NCBI GenBank assembly: GCA_020850755.1
Contig: JADZEB010000015.1
Location: forward strand, 1 to 64,000
From: Alphaproteobacteria bacterium
GTDB taxonomy: Bacteria; Pseudomonadota; Alphaproteobacteria; Acetobacterales; Acetobacteraceae
DNA length: 64,000 bases
Reading direction: 5' to 3'
Below, piece after piece: positions 24,672-33,327 of this stretch (the stretch's first letter is position 1; every line of letters begins with the position of its first letter). A program made the translations under genes and the position numbers. The notes beneath the pieces are model-generated. The model had not been told where the DNA came from, searched no databases, and saw only the letters and a list, made by a program, of their open reading frames with translations.

Positions 24672-25229
24672 TCAGTTGTTGCGGTTGCGATGGATCTGCC
24701 GCGAGGAGCGGTTGTAGTTCCGCTGCACGCGGGCGCGCTCGCGCGGGGTGACGACGCCATCGGCGCGGGCCTGGCGCTGCGCGGCGCGGCTGCGGGCGAC
24801 ACCGCGTTCGGCGCGTGCCGCCTCGGCCGGGGTCAGGCTGCCGTCGCGGATGCCGGCGGCCACACGCTGCTGCTGGTTGTTCAGGCGCGGGCTGGCGGCA
24901 AGCGGGGCGCGCTGGGCATCGTGGCGCTGGCGATAGATCGCGCGGCTGTTGCGGTTCTGCGCGCGGTTGAGGCGGCGCTGCTCGCGCGCCGTGACGGTGC
25001 CATCGGAGGCAGCGCGATCCTGCATGCGGTCGATGCGCGCCTGGTTGCCTTCGAGCCGTGCAGCCTCGCGCGGGGTCAGGCCACCGCCGGAGATGCCGTC
25101 GGCGATGCGGTTCTGCTGGTTCTGGAAGCGCTGTTCGCTGCCGGCGGGCGTGCCTTGGGCCATGGCGCTCAGCGGCGCGAGGGCAAGGCCGAGCAGGGCC
25201 AGCATGGCGAAACGGCGGCGGGCGATCAT
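24672..25229 (-). CDS. Secreted protein with two EF-hand-like internal repeats
   Basis: A 185-residue protein. ATG 25229 follows AGGAGG. Signal peptide with cleavage after AMA-Q (about residue 24). The mature part is two copies of about 70 residues: QNQQNRIADGISGGGLTPRE and NNQQQRVAAGIRDGSLTPAE begin matching repeats. Each repeat contains two D-G-x-[LV]-T-x-[RA]-E loops reminiscent of one half of an EF hand and ends in an Asn/Arg/Tyr-rich tail (NSRAIYRQRHDAQ, SSRQIHRNRNN). Such proteins are common in proteobacteria and their function is unknown; calcium binding is only suggested. Not part of a visible operon. Confidence 0.7.
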   Translation of the reverse strand: MIARRRFAMLALLGLALAPLSAMAQGTPAGSEQRFQNQQNRIADGISGGGLTPREAARLEGNQARIDRMQDRAASDGTVTAREQRRLNRAQNRNSRAIYRQRHDAQRAPLAASPRLNNQQQRVAAGIRDGSLTPAEAARAERGVARSRAAQRQARADGVVTPRERARVQRNYNRSSRQIHRNRNN

Positions 25230-25542
25230 GAACGATCCTCCTGTGTTGGACATCGGTGTGTTGGGCGTCGGGCAGGTCTCGCCCGCGCCGGGCTGTTCTA
25301 CGCGGCAGTGATGACCGACTTATGGCCAGAACTTGTTAAAGTGTAACGGATCGTAATGATTCGGACGAAGGGGCCTGCATGCGCGGCCGGGCTCGTGCCT
25401 GCCCTGCGCCTGACGGCCCCTGCGCCTGACCGCGCCCGTGCTTGATCGACCCCGTGCTTGACCGGCCGGTGCCATAGCCGGCAGAACTGGGGCAATGATC
25501 GCGCCGGGGCCGCCCCGGCGCGCCGGAAAGGGAACAAGCGCC
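25230..25542. other. 313-bp divergent intergenic region with degenerate 16-bp repeats
   Basis: Contains an AT-rich segment (about 25310-25365, with TTGTTAAAGTGTAACGG) that could hold promoters for both flanking genes, though no clean -35/-10 pair is evident. Four imperfect 16-17 bp units follow at 25401-25465. No gene is supported. Confidence 0.5.
25401..25465. repeat. Four degenerate 16-17 bp tandem units
   Basis: Units beginning GCCCTGCGCCTGACGG, CCCCTGCGCCTGACCG, CGCCCGTGCTTGATCGA and CCCCGTGCTTGACCGG share the core C-x-TG-x-x-TGA-x-C-G. Older, diverged relative of the other tandem duplications in the window. Confidence 0.6.
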
Positions 25543-25956
25543 ATGACCGCCCGCCCGCCGCTCGACCAGCAGGTGACCTTCATCTACGCGCCCGATCCCG
25601 CGCCCTGCTGGGCCTTCTATGGCGAGGTGCTCGGGCTGAAGCTGGTGCTGGACCAGGGCAGCTGCCGCATCTACCAGGCGGCGCCGAACGCCTTCCTCGG
25701 CGTCTGCCGCAACAGTGCGACCGCGCAGATGGCGCCGGGCGAGGGGCGGCAGAAGGGCGTGATCATCACCCTGGTCTCGTCCGAGATCGACGATTGGCAC
25801 GCCTATCTGAAGGAGAAGGGCGTGCCGATCGAGAAGCCGCCCACGCTCAACGCCGAATACAACATCTATCATGTGTTCGTGCGCGACCCGCAGGGCTACC
25901 TGGTGGAGATCCAGGCCTTCCGCGACCCCTCCTGGCCCAGGCCCGTGCGCAGCTGA
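25543..25956 (+). CDS. VOC (glyoxalase/bleomycin-resistance) superfamily protein
   Basis: A 137-residue protein. Two beta-alpha-beta-beta-beta modules: FIYAPDPAPCWAFYGEVLGL with YQAAPNAFLGVC, and DDWHAYLKEKGVPIEKPP with YHVFVRDPQGYLVEIQAF. The final Glu of LVEIQ is the usual metal ligand, and His in YHVFV fits a second. It could be a dioxygenase, isomerase or lyase. No operon partner; the TRAP genes are convergent. Start at ATG 25543 after AAAGGGAA. Confidence 0.78.
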   Translation: MTARPPLDQQVTFIYAPDPAPCWAFYGEVLGLKLVLDQGSCRIYQAAPNAFLGVCRNSATAQMAPGEGRQKGVIITLVSSEIDDWHAYLKEKGVPIEKPPTLNAEYNIYHVFVRDPQGYLVEIQAFRDPSWPRPVRS

Positions 25957-25989
25957 ACGCGCCCGCGCCGAGCCGGCCCGCCCCGACGT

Positions 25990-27303
25990 TCAGGTCGCGA
26001 ACATGGTGTTGGGCAGCCACAGCACAAGCTGCGGAAAAACCGCCAGCAGCACCACCGCCAGCACCATCAGCAGGAAGAAGGGCAGGGTGTAGGCGGCCAC
26101 TTTGAATATGTTCTCTCCGGTCAGGCCCTGCAGCACGAACAGGTTGAAGCCCACCGGCGGCGTGATCTGCGCCATCTCCACCACGATCACGATGAAGACG
26201 CCGAACCAGACCAGGTCGAAGCCGGCGCGCTGGATGATCGGCAGCACGACCGATGTCGTCAGCACGATCATCGAGATGCCGTCGATGACGCAGCCGAGCA
26301 TGATGTAGATGACAGTCAGCGCCGCGATGATCGAGTAGGGGCCGAAGCCCTGGCCACCGACCCATGTCGCCATCGCCGCCGGCACGCCGGTATAGGCCAT
26401 GGCCTTGGTCAGGTAGGCGGCGCCGATGATGATGAACGAGATCATGCAGGACAGGCGCGTGGCACCCATCAGCGCCTCGACGAAAGTCTTCCAGCTGAGC
26501 GACCGGCCATAGGCCGAAAGCGCCAGCGCGCCCACCACGCCCATCGCCGCGGCCTCGGTTGCGGTGGCGATGCCGGCATAGATCGAGCCCATCACCGCCA
26601 GGATCAGCAGCAGCACGGGGAACAGCTCGCCGGTGGCGGCAAGCTTCTGGCGGAAGCTGGTGTGCGGGTCGCGCGGCGGCGTGCGCGACGGGTTCAGCAG
26701 CGCCCAGACCGCGATATAGCCCGAGAACAGCACCACCAGCATGATGCCCGGAATGATGCCGGCGATGAACAGGCGCACGATCGACTGCTCGGCCGCCACG
26801 CCATAGACGATCATGATGATCGAGGGCGGGATGAGAAGCCCGAGCGTGCCGGCCCCGGCCAGGCTGCCAATCGCCATGTTGCGATCGTATTTGCGCGACA
26901 GGAGCTCGGGCAGGCTCATCTTGCCGATGGTCGCGGCGGTGGCGGCCGAACTGCCGGACACGGCGGCGAAGATGCCGCAGCCGATCACGTTGACATGCAT
27001 CAGCCGCCCCGGCAGGCGCTGCACCCAGGGGGCGAGGCCGCGGAACATGTTCTCGGACAGCTTGGTGCGGAACAGTATCTCGCCCATCCAGATGAACAAG
27101 GGCAGGGCGGCAAGCGTCCAGGAGGCCGAGGACGACCAGATCGAATCGCCCATCACCTTGTCGGCCGGGAAGATGGTGAAGCCGGTCAGGCCGACGAAAC
27201 CCACCATCGCGAGCGCGACACCGATCCAGATGCCGAGGCCGAGGAAGAAGAACAGGACGCCGAGCAGGAACAGGCCAAGCTCGGTCAGGGCCACGCCTTC
27301 CAT
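25990..27303 (-). CDS. dctM: TRAP transporter large permease (DctM)
   Basis: A 437-residue, very hydrophobic protein with about 12 membrane segments. It shows DctM features: PLFIWMGEILFRT, FAAVSGSSAATAATIG, LLIPPSIIMIVYG, EAAAMGVVGAL and ITPPVGFNLFVLQGL. It couples sodium or proton entry to uptake of an organic acid handed over by DctP. The ATG lies two bases after the stop of the small permease gene. Confidence 0.92.
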   Translation of the reverse strand: MEGVALTELGLFLLGVLFFFLGLGIWIGVALAMVGFVGLTGFTIFPADKVMGDSIWSSSASWTLAALPLFIWMGEILFRTKLSENMFRGLAPWVQRLPGRLMHVNVIGCGIFAAVSGSSAATAATIGKMSLPELLSRKYDRNMAIGSLAGAGTLGLLIPPSIIMIVYGVAAEQSIVRLFIAGIIPGIMLVVLFSGYIAVWALLNPSRTPPRDPHTSFRQKLAATGELFPVLLLILAVMGSIYAGIATATEAAAMGVVGALALSAYGRSLSWKTFVEALMGATRLSCMISFIIIGAAYLTKAMAYTGVPAAMATWVGGQGFGPYSIIAALTVIYIMLGCVIDGISMIVLTTSVVLPIIQRAGFDLVWFGVFIVIVVEMAQITPPVGFNLFVLQGLTGENIFKVAAYTLPFFLLMVLAVVLLAVFPQLVLWLPNTMFAT

Positions 27304-27305
27304 GG

Positions 27306-27848
27306 TCAGATCTCCTCGGCGGCGCGCTCGACCGCGTCCATCTGGTGCAGCTCCCACGAGGGGGTGCCGCCAAGCAGAACGGTGAGCAGATCGTCGATCA
27401 GCGCGATCGCGAACACGGTCACGCCGACCGGGATCGCAATCTGCGGGATCCAGATCGGGACCACGATCTGGCCCGAGGACATCTCGCCGAACTCGTAGGA
27501 GTCCCACACCATGTCGATCGCGGCGTAGGCCATGAACGACACCATCGCCGAGGCGGCCGCCAGCGCCACGATCTCCATCGCGCGCCGCTTGCCGGGGCCT
27601 ACATGGCTGATGACCAGATCGACGCGGATATGCACGCCGTGGCGGAAGGTGTAGGCGAGCGGCAACAGCGCGCAGCCCGCCACCGACCAGGCGGCCAGCT
27701 CGTCCAGCCCGGGCACCGGCAGCACGAGAAGGCGGGTCACGATCTGCGCCAGGATCAGGAGCACGAGAACAATCATCGTCACCGCGCCGAGCACGCCGGT
27801 GACGAGATAGAGCCGATCGAGCGAGCGACGAAGCAATCCGTAGGTCAT
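27306..27848 (-). CDS. dctQ: TRAP transporter small permease (DctQ)
   Basis: A 180-residue protein with four predicted membrane helices (LGAVTMIVLVLLILAQIV, then AWSVAGCALLPLAYTF, MVSFMAYAAIDMVW and IAIPVGVTVFAIALID) and the typical G-V-H-I-R-V-D-L motif. ATG 27848 follows AAGGA; an upstream ATG at 27869 has no ribosome site. Forms the membrane unit with DctM. Confidence 0.9.
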   Translation of the reverse strand: MTYGLLRRSLDRLYLVTGVLGAVTMIVLVLLILAQIVTRLLVLPVPGLDELAAWSVAGCALLPLAYTFRHGVHIRVDLVISHVGPGKRRAMEIVALAAASAMVSFMAYAAIDMVWDSYEFGEMSSGQIVVPIWIPQIAIPVGVTVFAIALIDDLLTVLLGGTPSWELHQMDAVERAAEEI

Positions 27849-28039
27849 GCCGGAACGATCCTTGTCCATGCCCGGCCGGGCCGCGGTCCCTTGCATTCCT
27901 GCCAAGCGATGCGCGTCCCAGCGTCCATGGCGGACCGATGCGCGGCGGCGGCCATCAATGCAGGGAAGGCGGGGCGGGTTCCGGGGCGCCCGAGGATCGG
28001 CGGCGCCCCATGGCCAGTCTGGCTTGCGCGGAAAACAGA

Positions 28040-28080
28040 GACGCCGCCCGCCCCGACCGGCGACGGGGCAAGGCGGCGTC
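28040..28080 (-). terminator. Attenuator hairpin between dctP and dctQ
   Basis: A 9-bp outer stem (GACGCCGCC with GGCGGCGTC) and a 6-bp inner stem (GCCCCG with CGGGGC) flank an 8-base loop, starting 17 bases past the dctP stop. On the minus strand it is followed by TCTCTGTTTTCC, a short U-run. It looks like a partial intrinsic terminator. Confidence 0.65.
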
Positions 28081-28096
28081 CCCTGTTCCTAGACGC

Positions 28097-29083
28097 TCAG
28101 CTGCGCATCGCCGCGACGACGCGGCGGCCCTCGTCGCCCGCCTTCTGCGCCCACTCGTTGGCGATGGTGTTGCCGATCTCGCGCATCTGCGACAGGAAGC
28201 GCTCGGTCGGCTGGCCGATGGTCATGCCGCGCTGGCCAAGCTCGGCGCGGCGGTCCATCTCGGCCTTCTGCGCGGCAGCGCGGCCACGCCGAGAGGCGGT
28301 ATCGGCCGCCTGCAGCATCAAGGTGCGCGTCGAATCGTCGAGCCGTCGCCACTCGCGCATGTTCACCAGGATGGCGTTGCGCGTGTGGTTGCCGCCGACA
28401 TCGTAGAAGTAGCGGGCATAGTCCCAGGCCTGGGTGTCGACGCCGGTCTGGGCCGAGGTGTACATGTGCGTGATGATGCCGGTGGCGAAGGCCTGCGGCA
28501 CCTCGGCCTGCTGGACGGTGGTGGGCGTGGCGCCCATCAACTGCGCCATGCGCGAGGTGAGCGCGTTGTAGGCGCGCAGCTTGACCCCGCGGAAATCCTC
28601 GACCGAGTTGATCGGCGCGCGCGAGTAGAAGCCCTGGCTCGGCCAGGGAACCAGGTAGAGCAGCATCAGGCCCTGCGCCTCGAACTTGCGGCGCAGGATG
28701 CCGGCCGTGAGTTCGTTCAGCTTGTCCGAGAGCTCCCAGGTCGGGGCCAGGAACGGCACGCTGTCCACCTCGAAGAACGGATCCTCGTTGCCGTAGGCCG
28801 ACATCAGGATCTCGCCCATCTGCACCTGGCCGGTCTGGATGCCGCGCTTGATCTGCAGCATGGTCAGGAGCGCGGCGTTCGAATGCACCTGGAACTGCAT
28901 CCGGTTGTTGGTGCCCTGCTGCACTTCCTGCAGGAAGGTGCGCAGGTTCTGGGTGTGGAAGTTGCCGTCCGGATAGGGCGTGGCGATGGCCCAGCGGCGG
29001 GCCTGCTGCGCGCTGGCGGTGGCGCCCGCGCCCATCAGAGCGGCGCCGGCCGCGGCGGTGGCGAGGAAGTCGCGACGTTTCAT
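28097..29083 (-). CDS. dctP: TRAP transporter solute-binding protein (DctP)
   Basis: A 328-residue periplasmic protein. The N-terminus KRRDFLATAAAGAALMGAGA is a twin-arginine signal with cleavage after ASA. DctP features: NRMQFQVHSNAALLTMLQIK, RGIQTGQVQMGEI, the carboxylate-binding region YSRAPINSVEDFRGVKLRAY, and VQQAEVPQAFATGIITHMYT. The Arg of FRGVKLR normally salt-bridges the ligand carboxylate. An AGGGGG site precedes the ATG. Confidence 0.9.
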   Translation of the reverse strand: MKRRDFLATAAAGAALMGAGATASAQQARRWAIATPYPDGNFHTQNLRTFLQEVQQGTNNRMQFQVHSNAALLTMLQIKRGIQTGQVQMGEILMSAYGNEDPFFEVDSVPFLAPTWELSDKLNELTAGILRRKFEAQGLMLLYLVPWPSQGFYSRAPINSVEDFRGVKLRAYNALTSRMAQLMGATPTTVQQAEVPQAFATGIITHMYTSAQTGVDTQAWDYARYFYDVGGNHTRNAILVNMREWRRLDDSTRTLMLQAADTASRRGRAAAQKAEMDRRAELGQRGMTIGQPTERFLSQMREIGNTIANEWAQKAGDEGRRVVAAMRS

Positions 29084-29219
29084 GTTGTTAGCCCCCTGTT
29101 CTGCTCGCCCCGCCCTCGGTCGGGGCGGCTGCGTATTGCACCAGACCCCGACTCTTGAGGATCAGGGGCAAGGATGCAAGGCCCATTCGTCACGCGAGGG
29201 TTTCGTGGCCAGCGCCCCT

Positions 29220-30029
29220 TCAGGAGCGAATCCCGCGCGCGGCGAAGGCGGTGGCGGCGAAGCTGCGTGGCCCGTCCGGCCCGCCGGCAAGGTAGGCGCG
29301 CCGCAGCGCATCGGCCAGGCGCGCGCGGCGCGTGGCCGGCAGGGCGGCGACATAGGCGCCGATCACGCCCTGCCCGGCCAGCCAGGGCGAGAAATAATCG
29401 TCGAAGCAGGCGAACTCCATGCGGATCGTGATTTCGGTTGCCGCCACATGTCGTGCCCCGTGCCGCCGCAAGGCGTCGGCCAGCGCGCCGGGCGCGGCGA
29501 GGGGGGCGGCGAACTGGGCGGCGCGGAAGGTCTCGCCCTCGGGATCGAGGGCGGCGGCGGTGTCGGCGAAGACGCGCATCATGGTCAGGCCGCCGCGGAA
29601 GTCCCACACCGCCGCCCCGACCAGTCCGCCCGGGGCAAGGACGCGGTGCATCTCGGCCAGGGCCCGCTCGGGCTCGGGCAGGAAGTTGAGCACTAGCATG
29701 GATGCGGCGGCGTCGAACTCGGCGCTGGCGAAGGGCAGGGACTGGGCATCCGCCCGCTCGAAGCGGATGCGCGCGCCGGCGGCTTCGGCGCGCGCGGCGG
29801 CGAGGAAGGGCTCGGCAATGTCGGCGCCGACGATCTCGGCATCCGGCAGGCGCGCGGCGAGCGCGCGGGCAAGTGCGCCGGTGCCGCAGCCGAGGTCTAG
29901 CAGCCGGCGCGGCCGTGCCCCGTCATGCCCGGCGAGCAGGAAGTCGGCGAAGGGGTCGGCCAGCCGCCGGCTCCAGCGGCCCATGGCGCGCTCGTAGGCG
30001 GCGGCATCGGTGGCGGCATAGCCGGGCAT
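29220..30029 (-). CDS. Class I SAM-dependent methyltransferase
   Basis: A 269-residue protein: AYERAMGRWSRRLADPFADF, motif I RLLDLGCGTGALARALAA, DAEIVGADIAEPFL, motif II ERADAQSLPFASAEFDAAAS, and HRVLAPGGLVGAAVWDF. It resembles UbiE/Methyltransf_11 enzymes of unknown small-molecule acceptor. It is the gene after the ATC hydrolase, 20 bp away, so may be co-transcribed. Confidence 0.82.
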   Translation of the reverse strand: MPGYAATDAAAYERAMGRWSRRLADPFADFLLAGHDGARPRRLLDLGCGTGALARALAARLPDAEIVGADIAEPFLAAARAEAAGARIRFERADAQSLPFASAEFDAAASMLVLNFLPEPERALAEMHRVLAPGGLVGAAVWDFRGGLTMMRVFADTAAALDPEGETFRAAQFAAPLAAPGALADALRRHGARHVAATEITIRMEFACFDDYFSPWLAGQGVIGAYVAALPATRRARLADALRRAYLAGGPDGPRSFAATAFAARGIRS

Positions 30030-30049
30030 GGGCGCGGTTGGCGGCCGGA

Positions 30050-30577
30050 CTAGCCGCGCTTGTCCGTGCCCTGCTTGTCCGCGCCCTCGTCCAGCACGTA
30101 GCGGAAGTCGCAATGGCTCGCGCCGTCCATGATCGTCTGCGTCCGCGTGAGCTTGATGCGCGCATCGTAGCCCTGGCAGAACACGCCGTCGCGGTTGCAG
30201 GAGAGCGCATCGCCGAGATGCCCGAGCCCCATGGCGCGATACATCTCGGCATAGCGGCAGCGGGTGACGTTGAAATCGAACCGCTTGGGGTCGCGGTGCA
30301 GCACCTCGATCTCCAGCGCATCGTCCTTCATCCAGAGCGGCAGGAGGTCGGCAAAACTGTCGAGCGAGGTGGCCCCGCCCGGCGCCTGCCGCGCGAAGCC
30401 CTGCGCGGCGCGCTTGGCCGCGGCGATGATGCCGCGCGCCAGGATCTCCTTGGCCTTCTCCGCGCCGAGTTCGGCCGCCATCGCCTCGTAGATCGCGGCG
30501 GCGAGCTCGGCCTCGATGCGCCGGCGCTCGATGATCGAGAGGGAAGCGGGCTGGGGCGGTGCTGCGGTATCGGCCAT
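30050..30577 (-). CDS. L-2-amino-thiazoline-4-carboxylate hydrolase family protein
   Basis: A 175-residue protein. It has the family's hallmarks: FNVTRCRYAEMYRAMGLGHL, ALSCNRDGVFCQGYDA and LTRTQTIMDGASHCDFRY. ATC hydrolase opens L-ATC to S-carbamoyl-cysteine or N-carbamoyl-cysteine in cysteine formation from thiazolines; many relatives have unassigned ring-opening roles. The last residues repeat (ADKQGTDKRG) because of a 15-bp duplication at the 3' end. Confidence 0.82.
   Translation of the reverse strand: MADTAAPPQPASLSIIERRRIEAELAAAIYEAMAAELGAEKAKEILARGIIAAAKRAAQGFARQAPGGATSLDSFADLLPLWMKDDALEIEVLHRDPKRFDFNVTRCRYAEMYRAMGLGHLGDALSCNRDGVFCQGYDARIKLTRTQTIMDGASHCDFRYVLDEGADKQGTDKRG
30058..30087. 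repeat. 15-bp tandem duplication at the 3' end of the ATC hydrolase gene
   Basis: GCTTGTCCGTGCCCT and GCTTGTCCGCGCCCT differ by one base and extend the protein's tail by five residues just before the stop. Confidence 0.8.
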
Positions 30578-30610
30578 GGTCGTGCTGCCTGATGTCCATT
30601 GCTGCGCACG

Positions 30611-30619
30611 ACACTAGCA
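30611..30619 (-). promoter_or_regulatory. Extended -10 candidate for the ATC hydrolase gene
   Basis: The minus strand reads TGC-TAGTGT 34 bases before ATG 30577. The same TGCTA form precedes other genes in the window. No -35 box is clear. Confidence 0.3.
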
Positions 30620-30696
30620 CGCCCGGGTTGCGCCGCACGCCGGTTCTGGCATGGTGGCCGCTCCCGCCCACCCCCCGACCACGGACGAACCGCGCC

Positions 30697-31695
30697 ATGG
30701 CCAGCACCGCCCCGTTCCGCGTGCACATCCAGAACCCGCCCGACGACAAGCTGTTCGAGATCACCACGCGGCAATGGCAGGAAGCCTGCGCGCGCAACCC
30801 GGAGGCGGCCGAGGGCGTGGAGGTAAGCTTTGCCTCCGACGATGCCGGCTTCACCGCGGCCATGCCCGCCGCCGATGCGGTGATCTCCTGGACCAGCGAG
30901 ATCCGCAAGCGCTTTCCCTGCCCGGCGCCGCGCCTCAAGCTGATCCAGTGCACCTCGGCCGGGCTTGATCGCCTCGCGCCCTATGACTGGGTGCCGCCGG
31001 GCGTGTGGCTCTGCAACAATGCCGGCACGCACAGCGCCAAGGCGGGCGAATTCGGCATCATGGCCATCCTGATGCTCGCCAACCACATGCCGCTCTTCGC
31101 CACCTGCCAGCGCAAGGGGGAATGGCACAAGGCCTTCGGCTCGGTGCTGGCCGGGCGGACGGTGGTGATCGTGGGCGTGGGCTCGCTCGGCGGCGGGGTG
31201 GCAGAGCGCGCGAAGCAGTTCGACCTGCACGTGATCGGCGTGCGCACGAGCGGCGAGCCGCACCTGCATTGCGACCGCGTGGTGGCGGATGCGGACCTCG
31301 ACAGCGTCCTGCCGCTGGCCGATTTCCTGGTGCTCACCATGCCGCTAACGCCTAAGACGCGGGGCATGATCACGGCGGCGCGGCTTGATCTGCTCAAGCC
31401 CGGCGCGGGACTGGTCAATCTCGCGCGCGGGGCGGTGATCGACCAGGACGCGATGATCGCGCGGCTGGAATCGGGCCGGCTTGGCGGGGCGGTGTGCGAC
31501 GTGTTCGTGCCAGAGCCGGTGCCGCCCGAGCATCGGCTGTGGACCACGCCCAACCTGGTGATGACGCCGCACATGTGCGCGGACGATCCCAACACCTACA
31601 ATCCGAGCACGCTCGACATCTTCTTCCGCAACCTCACCGCGTGGCGGCGCGGCGCCCGCCCGCCCAACGCGATCGACACCGCGCGCGGCTACTGA
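30697..31695 (+). CDS. D-isomer-specific 2-hydroxyacid dehydrogenase
   Basis: A 332-residue protein. The NAD(P)-binding motif is VVIVGVGSLGGGVAERAKQF. The catalytic set is present: Arg in VNLARGAVID, Glu in FVPEPVPPEH, and His in VMTPHMCAD. An N-terminal substrate domain with IQCTSAGLDRL precedes it. It would reduce a 2-oxoacid or glyoxylate-like substrate; the final Q/N-P-S-T region is typical of phosphoglycerate dehydrogenase-like enzymes without an ACT domain. Start ATG 30697 gives the standard length. Confidence 0.87.
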   Translation: MASTAPFRVHIQNPPDDKLFEITTRQWQEACARNPEAAEGVEVSFASDDAGFTAAMPAADAVISWTSEIRKRFPCPAPRLKLIQCTSAGLDRLAPYDWVPPGVWLCNNAGTHSAKAGEFGIMAILMLANHMPLFATCQRKGEWHKAFGSVLAGRTVVIVGVGSLGGGVAERAKQFDLHVIGVRTSGEPHLHCDRVVADADLDSVLPLADFLVLTMPLTPKTRGMITAARLDLLKPGAGLVNLARGAVIDQDAMIARLESGRLGGAVCDVFVPEPVPPEHRLWTTPNLVMTPHMCADDPNTYNPSTLDIFFRNLTAWRRGARPPNAIDTARGY

Positions 31696-31704
31696 GGGGC
31701 GGCC

Positions 31705-32244
31705 TTACGCGCCGAGCGCGGGTGGTGCGTCCTCGGCGATATCGGCCAGCGCGCCGCCGGTGAGGCGCAGAAGCGCCTCCGCGCTTGTCTCGAACACGGT
31801 CTGCGGCGAGCCGGCCGCCGCCCAGATGCGCGGGAACTCGGCCAGCGCCCGGTCGATCAGCACGCGCGGGGCCGTGAGGTGCCCCACGGGCGCGACGCCG
31901 CCGATGGCGAAGCCGGTGGCCTCGCGCACCCAGCCGGCATCGGCGCGCTTGACCGCCGCCCCGAGCGCCGCGCCGAGCTTGGCCAGATCGACACGATTTG
32001 CGCCCGAGGCGATCACCAGCACCGGCCGCCCCGAGCCCGACAGCCGGAACACCAGCGATTTCGCGATCTGCCCGACCGTGCAGCCCACCGCGGCGGCGGC
32101 ATCGGCGGCGCTGCGCGTGCCTTCCGGGTAGCTCCGGATCGTGTCCGGGTGCCCGGCGGCGAGCAGGGCCGCGCGCACGCGCTCGATCGAGCCGCCGCTC
32201 GCGGCTGGCGTCGTGGTCGGGGCGGGGGCGTACGCTGCGCTCAT
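31705..32244 (-). CDS. YbaK/ProX-type aminoacyl-tRNA deacylase domain protein
   Basis: A 179-residue protein: SIERVRAALLAAGHPDTIR, AAAAVGCTVGQIAKSLVFR, VLVIASGANRVDL and FAIGGVAPVGHLTAPRVLID. The K-S-L-V-F-R strand and G-G-V-x-P-x-G-H loop are the editing-site signatures of YbaK/ProX proteins, which hydrolyse mischarged Cys- or Ala-tRNA. It is followed by no partner; the upstream gene (HIBYL-CoA hydrolase) is 34 bp away on the same strand. Confidence 0.87.
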   Translation of the reverse strand: MSAAYAPAPTTTPAASGGSIERVRAALLAAGHPDTIRSYPEGTRSAADAAAAVGCTVGQIAKSLVFRLSGSGRPVLVIASGANRVDLAKLGAALGAAVKRADAGWVREATGFAIGGVAPVGHLTAPRVLIDRALAEFPRIWAAAGSPQTVFETSAEALLRLTGGALADIAEDAPPALGA

Positions 32245-32278
32245 GGTCTGCGGTCCGGAAAAGGTGAACGGCGCGCGC

Positions 32279-33301
32279 TCAGTCGCCGAACAAAGCGCGC
32301 ACGGCCTCGGGGCGCACATCCTTTAGCCACGCCGGCTGCCAGCGCGGCTGGCGGTCCTTGTCCACCACCTGCGCGCGCACCCCTTCGAGGAAGTCGTGCG
32401 CGGCGGTGACGTTGGAGACGAGCTTGAGCTCCATCGCGAGGCAGGCGGGGAGATCGAGCGTGCGGCCGCGGCGCAGCAGCTCGACGGTCACATGCACGCT
32501 GGTGGGCGAGACGGCGCGCAGTGTCGCGAGCGTCTCCTGCGCGACGGCGCCGGCATCGGCCTCCAGCGCGGCGATGATCGCCGGCACCTCGTCGGCGGCA
32601 AGCAGCCGGTCGATCACCGCGCGCCTGCCGGCCAGCGCGCTCGGGGGCGGCGCCTCGGCATGGGCGGCGATGGCGGCATCGAGTGCTGCGCGCCCGTCCG
32701 CGGCCAGGATCGCGGCGCGCAATGCGGCCAGGCGCGCGCGCGGCACGAAATGCGTCGCGAGCCCGAGTGCCAGTGCATCGCCCGCATCCATCCGCGCGCC
32801 GGTGAGTGCCGCGTAGAGGCCGAGACGGCCCGGCGCGCGCGACAGGAAGTGGCTGCCGCCGATATCGGGGAATAGGCCGATCATGGTCTCCGGCATGGCC
32901 AGCATCGCATGCTCGGTGACGATGCGGTGGCTGCCATGCACGGAAACGCCCAGGCCCCCGCCCATGCAGATGCCGTCGATCAGCGCGACAAAGGGCTTGG
33001 GGAAGCGCGCGATCTGGAGGTTGAGCGCGTATTCCTCGACGAAGAACTCCTCCGCCCCGGCATGATCGCCGGCGATGTGCATCGCGCGCACGGCGCGCAC
33101 ATCGCCGCCGGCGCAGAAGGCGCGCCCGCCCGCGCCCTCGATCACGGCGAAGGCGATCGCGGGATCACTCTCCCAGGCGGCGAGCGCCTTGGCGAGCCCG
33201 CGGATCATGCCGAGATCGAGCGCGTTCAGCGCCTTCGGCCGGTCGAGCACGAGCAGGCCCGCCCGCCCCTCGCGCGTCGCCTGGATCGAACCCGCGCTCA
33301 T
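32279..33301 (-). CDS. 3-hydroxyisobutyryl-CoA hydrolase (crotonase superfamily)
   Basis: A 340-residue protein. It has FCAGGDVRAV, FVALIDGICMGGGLGVSVHG and LAMPETMIGLFPDIGGSHFL, where the Glu of MPET and the Asp of FPD are the hydrolase pair. The C-terminal extension (ACLAMELKLVSNVTAAHDFLEGV) is specific to HIBYL-CoA hydrolases of valine breakdown. No other valine genes are adjacent. Start ATG 33301 has a weak ribosome site; it follows the FAH-family gene by 26 bp. Confidence 0.87.
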   Translation of the reverse strand: MSAGSIQATREGRAGLLVLDRPKALNALDLGMIRGLAKALAAWESDPAIAFAVIEGAGGRAFCAGGDVRAVRAMHIAGDHAGAEEFFVEEYALNLQIARFPKPFVALIDGICMGGGLGVSVHGSHRIVTEHAMLAMPETMIGLFPDIGGSHFLSRAPGRLGLYAALTGARMDAGDALALGLATHFVPRARLAALRAAILAADGRAALDAAIAAHAEAPPPSALAGRRAVIDRLLAADEVPAIIAALEADAGAVAQETLATLRAVSPTSVHVTVELLRRGRTLDLPACLAMELKLVSNVTAAHDFLEGVRAQVVDKDRQPRWQPAWLKDVRPEAVRALFGD

Positions 33302-33327
33302 CGCGCCTAGCCCGCCGCGCGTGCCGC

